DNA from: Bacillus paralicheniformis
GTDB taxonomy: Bacteria; Bacillota; Bacilli; Bacillales; Bacillaceae
Direction of reading: 5' to 3'
Assembly (NCBI RefSeq): GCF_001042485.2
Contig: NZ_LBMN02000036.1
Coordinates: forward strand, 434,001 to 498,000
DNA length: 64,000 nucleotides
The notes under the pieces are model-generated. The model was not told the origin of the DNA. It worked only from the letters and a program-made list of their open reading frames with translations, and did no database searches. Both the position numbers and the translations under genes were made by a program. Positions 19,904-28,099 of the stretch are shown piece by piece (position 1 is the stretch's first letter; each line of letters begins with the position of its first letter).

Positions 19904-20392
19904 TTACATATGATAGAGCGGAATGGACGTACGGTATGACTTGCCGCTTAAACTTGTCGCTTCAAGGATCAGCAGATGATCTTCAATCACAAACCTCATG
20001 TGTTTGACATGTTGCAAAAGCGGCACATGACCTTTTCCAGTGACTCTTTTTCGAATAACTGTCTGATATTTCTCATAGCGAACGGCGGCACCTTGGCGAT
20101 TTGTCATTTCCAATGACTGATGATCGTCGCCCGCTCTTATATCAACCGAGTTCCTGCACTCCTTCAATATTTGCTCGGCAGTAATCGTCCATTCGCGCGG
20201 GTGAATATCCGCACCGTTTCTTTCCGGGGATAAAAACAGATGAAATATCGAGGCCATCGTTCCTGCAATGAACATATACACCATTAAGGAAACCAGTACA
20301 TTAAGAAGGGTAAATCCCTTTTGACCGCAAAATGGTGAAGCAACGCCTTTGACTGTCTCTTTTTTTAATGGAGATGCATACTTCATAATCAT
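19904..20392 (-). CDS. comGF: ComGF, competence pilus minor pilin
   Basis: 162 residues from ATG 20392, which has AAGGAG seven bases upstream (an ATG at 20386 is also possible). The long form contains GQKGFTLLNVLVSLMVY, a recognisable prepilin cleavage motif and pilin helix, with asparagine in place of the +5 glutamate. The frame overlaps comGE by 92 bases. The C-terminal domain holds the conserved RKRVTGKGHVPLL segment of the family. Older annotations of this family start later, inside the helix; the prepilin motif argues for the long form. Confidence 0.85.
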   Translation of the reverse strand: MIMKYASPLKKETVKGVASPFCGQKGFTLLNVLVSLMVYMFIAGTMASIFHLFLSPERNGADIHPREWTITAEQILKECRNSVDIRAGDDHQSLEMTNRQGAAVRYEKYQTVIRKRVTGKGHVPLLQHVKHMRFVIEDHLLILEATSLSGKSYRTSIPLYHM

Positions 20393-20648
20393 CTCCCTGC
20401 TCCTTCCATTCAATAAAGTAAGATGTGTTTCGGTAAAGCACAGTTTCTTTAGGCTGAAACCGTCCGGTCAGTGTGTATCGGCTGATCTTTTCATCCAATA
20501 TGCGATATGCCTCTTCTTCTTTTTCAGATGCCCCGCGCTGCAAAGACAGCTGATGAACCATAGGAATCAATAACATGGTGATCATGACCCAAATGCCGAA
20601 TGCGGAAACAGCTTCAACTGTTGTAAAGCCTCTATTTTTTTTGCACAT
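20301..20648 (-). CDS. comGE: ComGE, competence pilus minor pilin
   Basis: A 115-residue pseudopilin. The prepilin motif KKNRGFTTVEAVSAFGIWV near the start has a glutamate at +5 after the cleavage G|F. It is a minor subunit of the DNA-uptake pilus. It overlaps comGD by 17 bases and comGF by about 92, showing very tight packing of the operon. Confidence 0.88.
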   Translation of the reverse strand: MCKKNRGFTTVEAVSAFGIWVMITMLLIPMVHQLSLQRGASEKEEEAYRILDEKISRYTLTGRFQPKETVLYRNTSYFIEWKEQGDDYEVCISIKKRDSQRRCFTILRSKGIYPS

Positions 20649-21078
20649 TAATCTTTCCGCTTCCTAAATAGATCGTCAGTGCAAAAGAGGCGTGCTGTGT
20701 ATCGATCACGATTTTTCCCCCTTGATTCGGAACTCCGCTTGGGTTAAAAGTAAGAGTTCGTTTGAGCGTCGCTTTTTTGAACGCAATATGGCAACTGTAT
20801 GTCCTGACCAGCTTAGGCGATGAGCCTTCGTCCGCGTGCTTAATAATATAGCGGCAGCCGGCAAAGTCAAACTGCACCTTAACCGTCGTATGGCGGACGA
20901 GAGCTGTCTGCTGTGCGTAAAGCAGATCCTCTTCAAGCTGTGAGACAAAGTGCTGAACAACTCTTTTTTCATAAACGGGAGGCAGTGCGGCAAAGAGAAG
21001 AGAGAGCATAATGGAACCGATCATCAATACAGTTAGGCTTTCCAAAAGCGTAAATCCTTTTTGATTCATAACCGTCAA
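20632..21078 (-). CDS. comGD: ComGD, competence pilus minor pilin
   Basis: A 148-residue pseudopilin with prepilin motif NQKGFTLLESLTVLMIG. The first in-frame start is TTG 21078, overlapping the comGC stop (TTGA); ATG 21069 is an alternative leaving six residues fewer before the cleavage site region. There is no clear ribosome site for either, so translation is probably coupled to comGC. Confidence 0.9.
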   Translation of the reverse strand: MTVMNQKGFTLLESLTVLMIGSIMLSLLFAALPPVYEKRVVQHFVSQLEEDLLYAQQTALVRHTTVKVQFDFAGCRYIIKHADEGSSPKLVRTYSCHIAFKKATLKRTLTFNPSGVPNQGGKIVIDTQHASFALTIYLGSGKINVQKK

Positions 21079-21368
21079 TCAGCCTGTGCTTTGCCGTTTG
21101 AAATTTTAATTGCTTTCCCATTCGGGCACTTTAAGTTCTTCTTCACGTAACCTTCAGATTCAAGGTCCGCCCTACTCGGCGTTTTCCCGTCATGATCCAT
21201 TTGATAAGCCGTGATTTGCGCTTGAACCATATTAATTAACCCTTCGCATCCTTTCTTTTGAATACTTTGATTATGCTTGGTCACATTCGGTATGGTGATC
21301 AACAGCAGGATGGAGATGACGAGCATGACGACTAACATTTCTATCAGTGTAAATCCCTTTTCATTCAC
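21075..21368 (-). CDS. comGC: ComGC, major competence pilin
   Basis: A 97-residue protein with the classic N-terminus NEKGFTLIEMLVVMLVISIL, cleaved by ComC and N-methylated. Two cysteines (in KKGCEG and NLKCPN) fit the intramolecular disulfide known for ComGC. It is the main subunit of the competence pilus. The start is GTG with AGGAGGACGG upstream. Confidence 0.94.
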   Translation of the reverse strand: MNEKGFTLIEMLVVMLVISILLLITIPNVTKHNQSIQKKGCEGLINMVQAQITAYQMDHDGKTPSRADLESEGYVKKNLKCPNGKAIKISNGKAQAD

Positions 21369-21381
21369 AGTTCCGTCCTCC

Positions 21382-22416
21382 TTATAACTGGTTCATCATT
21401 TGATACATTGGCAAAAGCATAGACAAATAAAGAATTAATATCATCGCCGCTGTTAGCCCGTAAATCAATGGCTGGATCAAACCTGTCCATTTTTCTGCTT
21501 TCCGTTCAAGCCGTTCAATCAAAAATTGACTGTATGAATACAGCTCTCTGTATAAGAGTCCGTTTAATTGGCCGTGAGCAACAGCCTTCGCCAGATCATT
21601 TTCATAAAACGGATGCCCGGCCAGCATCTGCTCCAGACTCTCCCCTTGTTTCAGCCGCTCGATCAGACGCTTCGCTTCATTTTTATGAAATGATAAAAAC
21701 GGCTGGCTTTCAAATGCTTTTAAACTGTCATATACAGACAGACCAGCTTGCAAAAGATTGCTCAATTGGAGCGATAAAAAATAACTGTTGAATAGTTTGA
21801 AGGTTTGGCCCAGCAAGGGAATTCTAATGAGAAAGGTCATTTTGTCTTCTGGAGGTTTATGGCGAAATGAACACAGATAATAGAGGGATAAAGCGGCGGC
21901 AATCAACATCATTCCTGCGATAAAAAGATAAAAATGATCAAAAACCGAAAAGATGAGGGTCGTTGCAAAAGACGTTTCAACGTTCATTGATTCATAGATC
22001 GCGGAAAATTGCGGGATGATTGCCGATTTCATAATAGAGATAATGACGCAGACCGTTAAAACTAAAAACAAGGGATATCTGGCGGCTTTCTTTAGTTTTT
22101 CGGTTTGAGCGATCTTGCGGTGAAGCAGCTCTCCGCTCTGCCGAAAGGCATATGGCAAATTCCCGTGCTGTTCGGCAAAGTAAACAATGGTAACAGCATC
22201 CTTATGAAATGAAATCATTTCAAGCACTTGAAACACAGGTCGCCCTTCTGTCAGCTTCTCCATCGCAAATGTCAGATCTGCTCTTCGCCTTTCATTCAAT
22301 TGCAGTTTCAGCATACTTAAAGCATCCAAAATCGTATATCCGCTCTTCATCATGTCTCCGAGTTTTTTCAGAATGTCCGCCTGTTCCCGGACGGGCCACT
22401 TCATTTTAATCTTCAT
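21382..22416 (-). CDS. comGB: ComGB, pilus platform membrane protein
   Basis: A 344-residue polytopic GspF/PilC-type platform protein. It has two repeated cytoplasmic domains and three membrane helices near residues 110-130, 155-180 and 315-340. It transmits ComGA ATPase motion to pilus assembly. The ATG overlaps the comGA stop by 11 bases. Confidence 0.92.
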   Translation of the reverse strand: MKIKMKWPVREQADILKKLGDMMKSGYTILDALSMLKLQLNERRRADLTFAMEKLTEGRPVFQVLEMISFHKDAVTIVYFAEQHGNLPYAFRQSGELLHRKIAQTEKLKKAARYPLFLVLTVCVIISIMKSAIIPQFSAIYESMNVETSFATTLIFSVFDHFYLFIAGMMLIAAALSLYYLCSFRHKPPEDKMTFLIRIPLLGQTFKLFNSYFLSLQLSNLLQAGLSVYDSLKAFESQPFLSFHKNEAKRLIERLKQGESLEQMLAGHPFYENDLAKAVAHGQLNGLLYRELYSYSQFLIERLERKAEKWTGLIQPLIYGLTAAMILILYLSMLLPMYQMMNQL

Positions 22417-23470
22417 GGCCTATCCAGCGTTCATAAGTATTCGACGGCAGATATCCGAGTGCTATTCCCTTCTGGATCAGCGTTTTCAATGTTTCTGTTT
22501 TTATGTCACCGCACCTGCCTTTTGCTTCTTCGATGCAGAGATTGAGGCTTTTTCCGTACAAAAGCTCGAAGACGCTTGCTCTTCTCACAGGCCTCGACAA
22601 TCTGCAATATAAAGAGCAGTTGTCGCCGCAAAACGGGCAGACGAGACCGACGAGGCGCTGGGCGCTGATTGCGACCAGTGTTTGTTCAATTTCTGTCATA
22701 TCAACGCCGAACTCGAGCAGCCTGTATATTGCGCCTTTGGCATTTTTCGCATGCATGCTCGATAAAACAAGGTGTCCTGTCAAAGCTGCCCTGACTGCGA
22801 TTTGGGCTGTTTCGGCATCGCGAATTTCCCCGAGGATGATCATGTCCGGATCGTGGCGAAGCACCGCCTTCAACCCCGCAGAATAAGTCATGCCAGCTTT
22901 TTCGTTTACTTGCACTTGCAAAATGTTTTCGCTTCTTGATTCAACAGGGTCTTCCAAGGTAATGATATTTCGCTTAAAATGCCGCTTAGCGTATTCGATT
23001 AAAGAATAGAGTGTTGTCGTTTTCCCCGAGCCTGTCGGACCGGTGAACAGAATTAATCCGTGGGAATGCTTCAGAAAAGACAGCAGCTTGAATGTTGCAC
23101 TCGGAAACAATGAGAGCTTTGTGAGCGGCTTGCTGCTCATCTTGGGAAGAAGCCTGATGACCAAGCTTTCATCATGGATGGTGGGCAGAGTGGACATTCT
23201 TAAATGAACGGGCTGACGGTTGATATAAAGAGTCAAAGCTCCGCTTTGCGGCAGCCGTCTTTCCCCAATATCCATCGAAGAAAGGAATTTAAAGTGAGAA
23301 ATGAGCCTTGAGCACTCATTTCTCGTTAATCTTTCTTTTTGAAAAAGTTCATCATCAATCCTGAAGCGAACCACCGCCTCTTTTTCACCGGGAACAATAT
23401 GAATGTCTGACGCCTTCATTCTATATGCCTCGTCAATTAATCTTCCGCTTAATGATTCAATCGTGTACAA
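22406..23470 (-). CDS. comGA: ComGA, competence pilus assembly ATPase
   Basis: A 354-residue GspE/PilB-type traffic ATPase. It has Walker A FTGPTGSGKTTTLYSL (about 140-155), the Asp box ITLEDPVE, Walker B DPDMIILGEIRD and the His box LSSMHAKNA. A C-terminal pair of CPFC-type cysteines matches the family. It powers the DNA-uptake pilus at the cell pole. The start is TTG 23470, behind AAAGGAGGCGCAATGGT; an ATG five bases upstream is out of frame. Confidence 0.95.
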   Translation of the reverse strand: MYTIESLSGRLIDEAYRMKASDIHIVPGEKEAVVRFRIDDELFQKERLTRNECSRLISHFKFLSSMDIGERRLPQSGALTLYINRQPVHLRMSTLPTIHDESLVIRLLPKMSSKPLTKLSLFPSATFKLLSFLKHSHGLILFTGPTGSGKTTTLYSLIEYAKRHFKRNIITLEDPVESRSENILQVQVNEKAGMTYSAGLKAVLRHDPDMIILGEIRDAETAQIAVRAALTGHLVLSSMHAKNAKGAIYRLLEFGVDMTEIEQTLVAISAQRLVGLVCPFCGDNCSLYCRLSRPVRRASVFELLYGKSLNLCIEEAKGRCGDIKTETLKTLIQKGIALGYLPSNTYERWIGHED

Positions 23471-23562
23471 ACCATTGCGCCTCCTTTCTAAGCGCAGTTT
23501 ATACGAAAAACATCGGAAGCATCAAATCCTTAAAAATCGCAAATCAAGCTGAATACGAAGCA

Positions 23563-23575
23563 AAAACGGAATTTC
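23563..23575 (-). promoter_or_regulatory. Possible ComK AT-box before comGA
   Basis: Pattern AAAA-N5-TTTC fits the ComK half-site (AAAA-N5-TTTT) with one mismatch, about 93 bases before the comGA start. A convincing second box at the required spacing was not found, so this is tentative. Confidence 0.35.
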
Positions 23576-23627
23576 CGAATACCGATTTGACTATTTTATT
23601 CAGCTTCCAACTGCTGAAATGAGAAAT

Positions 23628-24467
23628 TTAAACCTTCTCTTCAGCCTTGCCGTTTTCACGGATGCAAAAGCCTTTATTGCAAAGCGCCTTAGCAAGGCTC
23701 TGTTCTGTGTTAATATGCGAAAAATCCATCCCAAGCTTCACAACTGTTTGGGCAATCTCCGGTCTCAAGCCCGAAAGAACCGTCTCAACGCCAAGTAGTT
23801 TTGTGCTGTCTACGACTTTGAACAACTGGTAGGCAACCATCGTATCGACGACAGGAACACCGGAAATATCAATAAACAGATGCGAGAGATGAAGCTCAGC
23901 ACACTGCTTAAGCGCAGATTCAATGATCACCGTTGCCCTGTGAGTATCAATTTCACCAATGAGCGGCAGCACACCGATGTGTTCTGATACCGGTATAACA
24001 GGTGCGCTCAGTTCGCGTATCATCTCGGTCTGCGCCTTCAATTGCCTCTTTGTCGTATGCTCATATTCAAGAATAAACTGTTCAATAACCTCATCCATCA
24101 TTGAGTGAAGCTGTTTATTCCAGATAAAAAAGTCTTTTTTCGAACAGTCCGGTGCATGTTTATCCGAAAAATGCTCGATTTCATCTATTAAAAGTTCACG
24201 GCACACTTTAAACCCCTTTATGCTTTCAGTCACCGGAATTTGGCTAACAGCCCTGTCGTAGGCAATTTCCTTGGCGCATCCGGAAGCTTTATCCCAGCAT
24301 AGCGCCTGTTCATCCTTGGCAAATACCCTTGAAACAGCCAGTATAAAGTCCTTATATTGCTGTGCCGTTTTTTCTTTTTCAGACGCTGTTCGGGACAGCC
24401 ATTCATCGGTGATTCTGTCCGCCTGTTTGACCAAATACTCATAAAGGGCTGCATGCTTGTTTTCCAT
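23628..24467 (-). CDS. rsbRD: RsbRD (YqhA), stressosome STAS-domain protein
   Basis: A 279-residue RsbR paralogue. The N-terminal half is a non-haem globin-like sensor fold without recognised ligand residues. The C-terminal STAS domain (about 160-275) contains HRATVIIESALKQ and LFIDISGVPVVDTMVA, including the threonines RsbT phosphorylates in the family. It builds the stressosome that controls sigma-B. ATG 24467 follows GAGGAGGATTGAC; an in-frame extension of five residues is less likely. Confidence 0.9.
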   Translation of the reverse strand: MENKHAALYEYLVKQADRITDEWLSRTASEKEKTAQQYKDFILAVSRVFAKDEQALCWDKASGCAKEIAYDRAVSQIPVTESIKGFKVCRELLIDEIEHFSDKHAPDCSKKDFFIWNKQLHSMMDEVIEQFILEYEHTTKRQLKAQTEMIRELSAPVIPVSEHIGVLPLIGEIDTHRATVIIESALKQCAELHLSHLFIDISGVPVVDTMVAYQLFKVVDSTKLLGVETVLSGLRPEIAQTVVKLGMDFSHINTEQSLAKALCNKGFCIRENGKAEEKV

Positions 24468-24574
24468 GTCAATCCTCCTCATTGTTTTCCTTTAAAATCA
24501 ATCGGCTATATGACCAACATTTTGATCACTATGTATAAAACGAAATCGATTGTCTACACTATACGTAAGCGCAT

Positions 24575-24646
24575 TGGGCTATAGCCAAGCGGTAAGGCAA
24601 CGGACTTTGACTCCGTGACGCGCTGGTTCGAATCCAGCTAGCCCAG
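24575..24646 (+). tRNA. tRNA-Gln (anticodon TTG)
   Basis: A 72-base cloverleaf. The acceptor arms TGGGCTA and TAGCCCA pair fully. The D-loop contains AAGCGGTAAGGC. The anticodon arm ACGGA-CTTTGAC-TCCGT has anticodon TTG. The T-arm CTGGTTCGAATCCAG is perfect. CCA is not encoded. It stands alone between two minus-strand genes, followed by a hairpin terminator. Confidence 0.96.
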
Positions 24647-24656
24647 TTACACAGGC

Positions 24657-24710
24657 GAAAAAACGAAGATATGCTGAACATGCAATGTGTCAGCAATCTT
24701 CGTTTTTTTC
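24657..24710. terminator. Terminator after tRNA-Gln and mgsR
   Basis: AAAAAACGAAGAT and ATCTTCGTTTTTT pair around a roughly 27-base arm that itself folds (TGCTGA...TCAGCA). A-run and T-run on the two sides make it usable in both directions. Confidence 0.8.
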
Positions 24711-25086
24711 AGGAAACAGAACGGTGTAAGGTGTGTTTTTTTAATTTTAAGAGTTCGCCGGGATTATATCCGACAACCAGCTTATCGCCGTTTACGATAA
24801 TCGGGCGTCTCAGCAGTTTTGGTTTTTGAATTAACAATTCCAGCACTTCGCTGACCGTTAATTCTTCGATATCAAGATTTAACTCTTTAAATGCCTGGCT
24901 TCTTGTCGCCAATATCTCATCAATTCCTTCGGTCGTGAGAGACAAAATATGTTTCAGCTCGTCCTGATTCGGCGTTTCCCTGAAAAGATGCCGCTCTGTA
25001 AAATCAACCTGGTTCGCTTTCAGCCAATGTTTCGTTTTCCGGCATGATGTGCAGCTCGGGTATGAATAAAAGGTCAGCTCTTCCAT
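24709..25086 (-). CDS. mgsR: MgsR (YqgZ), Spx-like regulator of a sigma-B subregulon
   Basis: A 125-residue ArsC/Spx-family protein. The redox switch CTSC is at residues 12-15 and the RRPIIVNGDKLVVGYNP motif is near the C-terminus. MgsR acts on RNA polymerase to switch on part of the general stress regulon in B. subtilis. ATG 25086 is preceded by AAGGAGGAATCATTC; the 25-residue upstream extension would begin inside the promoter. A sigma-B promoter lies just upstream. Confidence 0.93.
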   Translation of the reverse strand: MEELTFYSYPSCTSCRKTKHWLKANQVDFTERHLFRETPNQDELKHILSLTTEGIDEILATRSQAFKELNLDIEELTVSEVLELLIQKPKLLRRPIIVNGDKLVVGYNPGELLKLKKHTLHRSVS

Positions 25087-25133
25087 GAATGATTCCTCCT
25101 TAAAATGTACTGACTTTGTCTTTGTATGTTTTA

Positions 25134-25159
25134 GTACCCGTGATATTTTCCGTTTAAAC
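25134..25159 (-). promoter_or_regulatory. Sigma-B promoter of mgsR
   Basis: GTTTAA (25154-25159, perfect) and GGGTAC (25134-25139, 5/6 to GGGTAT) spaced by 14 bases on the minus strand, 48 bases before the mgsR ATG. mgsR is known to depend on sigma-B in B. subtilis. Confidence 0.82.
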
Positions 25160-25234
25160 ACGTGACAGGTGATTTTTTAAAAATGCTTATCACAAAATTG
25201 TAAAAAATGAATTGATTTTCCCAAAATGAAAATG

Positions 25235-25264
25235 TTTACATTTCAAGATAAATTGGCTTATAAT
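25235..25264 (+). promoter_or_regulatory. Sigma-A promoter of yqgY
   Basis: TTTACA at 25235-25240 and TATAAT at 25259-25264, spacer 18, with GGGAGGG and the yqgY ATG about 32 bases later. Confidence 0.7.
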
Positions 25265-25296
25265 AAAATCAAAGGGGCTTTTTGGGAGGGATATAA

Positions 25297-25542
25297 ATGA
25301 ATCGCATGTTCCGTGTGTTAGGATTCTGGACAGGTATCTTTGCGGTCATGTTTTATTTAGGAAATATGAAAGATGCATCACTGCTGTTCTTCGGTCAAAC
25401 TGTATTTTTTGTGTTCTTATCGTATCTCAACTTGACCGAGCGGATGTACATTTATATTTTCGGTGCTTACTTGACAGTCTTTTTTGCCGCATTTACATAT
25501 TATTCTGTGTTTATTATGGTTCCCGGGCAGGGAGGCCATTAA
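25297..25542 (+). CDS. yqgY: YqgY, DUF2626 small membrane protein
   Basis: An 81-residue protein with three predicted membrane helices and almost no soluble part. Length and sequence fit the DUF2626 family of Bacillus. GGGAGGGATATAA precedes the ATG. Function unknown. It has its own promoter and a bidirectional terminator. Confidence 0.82.
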   Translation: MNRMFRVLGFWTGIFAVMFYLGNMKDASLLFFGQTVFFVFLSYLNLTERMYIYIFGAYLTVFFAAFTYYSVFIMVPGQGGH

Positions 25543-25572
25543 AAAAGACGATCCATCAGGATCGTCTTTTTT
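25541..25572. terminator. Bidirectional terminator yqgY / yqgX
   Basis: AAAAAGACGATCC/GGATCGTCTTTTT around ATCA, between convergent genes. Confidence 0.9.
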
Positions 25573-25577
25573 ATGTT

Positions 25578-26216
25578 TTACAAAGTAAATCCGTTGATGA
25601 ACGGGTTTTGTTCCTGTTCTGTTGCAATGTCCGTCTCGGGGCCGTGACCGCTTAACACAAGCGTCTCTTCCGGAAGCGTCAGCAGTTTTTGATGAATACT
25701 GTCCATCAGCACCTTTTGATTTCCTCCCGGCAGGTCTGTACGCCCGACTCCCCCTTTAAATAAAACATCCCCGGAAACGATCAGGTTTTCTTCTTCCGCA
25801 TAATACGAGACGCTGCCCGGAGAATGTCCAGGCGTAAAGAGCATGCGGAGCGTAAAAGAGCCGATTTTAAGATCCCCCTCTTCTTCGATCAGATGATCTG
25901 CTTTTTCTGCTGTGATCGTCTGTCCCGTAAGCAGCGCTGAACCATTTAATGAAGGATCAGTCAGCCATTCAGCTTCATTTTTATGTACGTATACAGGAAT
26001 GTTCCATTCTTTTCTGACATTGTCCACGGCTCCGATATGATCAAAATGAGCGTGAGTGAGCAATACTGCAAGAGGCTTCAAACCGTTTTCTTTTATGTAT
26101 GCATTCAGTTTCCCTGATTCGCTGCCGGGATCAATTATTAAACAGGTACCGTCATCATGGGATAAAATATAAGCGTTCGTCTGGATAGGCCCTAAAGGCA
26201 TTCTTCTCCATTTCAT
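25578..26216 (-). CDS. yqgX: YqgX, metallo-beta-lactamase-fold hydrolase (glyoxalase II-like)
   Basis: A 212-residue MBL-fold hydrolase. The metal motif THAHFDH gives H55, H57, D59 and H60, followed by the later ligands in TPGHSPGS, SGDVLF and SGHGPET. The family covers hydroxyacylglutathione-type hydrolases and persulfide dioxygenases. Because Bacillus makes bacillithiol, the thiol substrate may be a bacillithiol conjugate (inference). ATG 26216 follows GAGGTGAAGAAA; a GTG at 26225 is part of this ribosome site. Confidence 0.88.
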   Translation of the reverse strand: MKWRRMPLGPIQTNAYILSHDDGTCLIIDPGSESGKLNAYIKENGLKPLAVLLTHAHFDHIGAVDNVRKEWNIPVYVHKNEAEWLTDPSLNGSALLTGQTITAEKADHLIEEEGDLKIGSFTLRMLFTPGHSPGSVSYYAEEENLIVSGDVLFKGGVGRTDLPGGNQKVLMDSIHQKLLTLPEETLVLSGHGPETDIATEQEQNPFINGFTL

Positions 26217-26371
26217 TTTCTTCACCTCAGATTCATCTTTCTTTGTTCCATTATGAAGGTTTTGCGGGAAACTTTCAATGAATCATGTTGTCCTCGACAA
26301 ATTTGATGAAAACGGTTAAAATAAAATTGGAAATATACTGCAGGGGATCCAAACGAAGGGGGTTTATATTG

Positions 26372-26545
26372 ATGTTGCTCGTGATCATTTTCGGTCTAGT
26401 CACGATATTATCTGCTCTTGGAGTTCTTCGTTCTCTTAAACAAATCAACGTTCTTGGCATCTTATTTGGCGGGGCGGCTTTTTTAGTGTTTGGATGGTTT
26501 ACCGTCATGACAATCATTAACAGCGGGTATCCGACAGTCCACTAA
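26372..26545 (+). CDS. yqgW: YqgW, DUF2759 small membrane protein
   Basis: A 57-residue protein of two membrane helices. The family call rests on size, gene order and the sequence LGVLRSLKQINVLGILFG. ATG 26372 (or the TTG one codon before) is preceded by GAAGGGGG. A longer reading from 26285 has no ribosome site and adds a polar stretch. Function unknown. Confidence 0.75.
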   Translation: MLLVIIFGLVTILSALGVLRSLKQINVLGILFGGAAFLVFGWFTVMTIINSGYPTVH

Positions 26546-26562
26546 ACCCGGTGCCTTTAGAC

Positions 26563-26604
26563 AAAAACAGCCTTATTCCGTTATTCCGGAATAAGGCTGT
26601 TTTT
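26563..26604. terminator. Bidirectional terminator yqgW / yqgV
   Basis: AAAAACAGCCTTATTCC and its exact complement GGAATAAGGCTGTTTTT, 17 base pairs, 8-base loop. Confidence 0.93.
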
Positions 26605-26605
26605 C

Positions 26606-26920
26606 TTATTGGCTGAAATGACGCTGGACGCTTGCAAGCTTGCCTTCCATCGTCGTTTTCTTGTCGCGGCGGTCGTCAATCCTGATATTCGTCGCCACTC
26701 TGTGGATGCCTTTTTGGAAAGGCGCTTCGTGAATCGTCTGAATCACCTCAAATAAATCGCTTAATTCCCCTTCAATCAAAGTATTCATCGGTGTCAGCTG
26801 ATATTGGATTTTGCCTTCTTTTTTAAATCCTTCTAAAATGGTTTGAATCTCCGCTACATACGCGCTTACGCTTGGAGTTTCGGTACCGATCGGTATGATG
26901 GTAACGTCTGCTATGGCCAC
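26606..26920 (-). CDS. yqgV: YqgV, MTH1187-family thiamine-binding protein
   Basis: A 104-residue ferredoxin-like-fold protein of the MTH1187/YkoF-related family. The N-terminus MAIADVTIIPIGTETPSVSAYV is the family hallmark. B. subtilis and thermophile homologues bind thiamine or its precursor; the exact role in salvage is uncertain. AGAAAGGAGAATGG precedes the ATG. It is 15 bases downstream of yqgU, hence probably cotranscribed. Confidence 0.85.
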   Translation of the reverse strand: MAIADVTIIPIGTETPSVSAYVAEIQTILEGFKKEGKIQYQLTPMNTLIEGELSDLFEVIQTIHEAPFQKGIHRVATNIRIDDRRDKKTTMEGKLASVQRHFSQ

Positions 26921-26935
26921 TGTCCATTCTCCTTT

Positions 26936-28045
26936 CTATTCTTTTGTCACAAGGGGTGCTGCAGTTTTTGAGTTGAATGAAATGATTTGATCCTGGGTAT
27001 AACCGTACAATGCATAATCCCCGTCAGGAGATACGGTAATCGGAAGCATTTCCACTTTTTCACGAATGACTTCCCGTTTGCCGGTTTTGAGACTGACGGA
27101 AATCAGATCATACAAGGAGCCCGACTCATTCGGCTGATACGTATAAAACAGCTCATGCCGAGGGTCGTAGCTGTATTCCATCGGTGACAGGCTGCCATAT
27201 TCCGAGAACAGCGGCAATTTGAAAGAAATTTTCTTTTCCGAAGAAGAAACGTCTGAAAATATGTAGGTGCCCTGGCGATGACTGGATGAAGGCGCTACAA
27301 TCAGCCGCATATCCCCCAGAACATCGAGCAGTACGGCATCACCGGCGAGCTTCTTTTCCCGTCCGTCCGCTGTGTTGAAGGAATAAACAGGAGCCGGTTT
27401 TTCCCGGTTCCGTTCATTCCATTTGATATATTCAAAAGTGTCGGCGGAAGTCCAATGAACAAAGGCGGCCTGTGCGATGTCTTTTTCGGTTTGCTGTTCT
27501 TTCGCATCAATCAGGCGCGATTCATAATTCCAATCTTTCGTAAAAGTTGTGACGTATAAAAGATAAGGGTCAAACCGATTCCAGTCCACTTGCAGTTCAT
27601 GCGTGCGAAATTTTTTTGTGTATAGCTGTTTTCCCTGTAAATTAAGCAAAGTTAACTTCATTTCAGAGCCGTTTCCGGCGGTTTGGATGAGAATCATGCC
27701 TTTTTCCCTGTTTACTTCCGCCGCTATCAGCCTGTCATCCGTCTTGTAGATCGTTTCGCCCGTCCCTTTAAATATATCATATGATTTGACTTCACTTCCT
27801 GCGACCGGATCGGTTGCGGTGTATATAACGGTTTCATCATCAAGCCATCCTGCCGCCTCATCAAAGTGCCGGTCCTTCAGCGCTATCACTTTTTTATCTT
27901 TTACTGCTGCACTGCTTTTCTTTTTCCCTTCCGGCTCCTCATGATGAACGCTTTTCGTTCCTTCCTGATGCTGCGGTGTGCAACCAGCCGCAGCCACGGT
28001 CATCACAGCGGCAATAAGCCATAACGAAACTCTCAAACCGGCCAT
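26936..28045 (-). CDS. yqgU: YqgU, lipoprotein with a predicted beta-propeller
   Basis: A 369-residue protein. The signal peptide with lipobox AAGC gives lipid attachment at C22. A Ser/Lys/Glu-rich linker (25-52) precedes a long all-beta region with repeated WLDDETVIYTA-like strands that read as WD40/DPP-type propeller blades. It is anchored outside the membrane. The function is unknown. It heads a pair with yqgV. GGGAGAATGG precedes the start. Confidence 0.8.
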   Translation of the reverse strand: MAGLRVSLWLIAAVMTVAAAGCTPQHQEGTKSVHHEEPEGKKKSSAAVKDKKVIALKDRHFDEAAGWLDDETVIYTATDPVAGSEVKSYDIFKGTGETIYKTDDRLIAAEVNREKGMILIQTAGNGSEMKLTLLNLQGKQLYTKKFRTHELQVDWNRFDPYLLYVTTFTKDWNYESRLIDAKEQQTEKDIAQAAFVHWTSADTFEYIKWNERNREKPAPVYSFNTADGREKKLAGDAVLLDVLGDMRLIVAPSSSHRQGTYIFSDVSSSEKKISFKLPLFSEYGSLSPMEYSYDPRHELFYTYQPNESGSLYDLISVSLKTGKREVIREKVEMLPITVSPDGDYALYGYTQDQIISFNSKTAAPLVTKE

Positions 28046-28099
28046 TCTCCCTCCATAAATGATTGGCTGTCTAATTTACGATTTTCACCGTGAAAAGTT

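Noticed and set aside
23471..23627. A full two-box ComK site before comGA
   Set aside because: Only one acceptable AT-box was found; a second box at 8, 18 or 31 bases was not convincing by eye, so only the single box is listed with low confidence.
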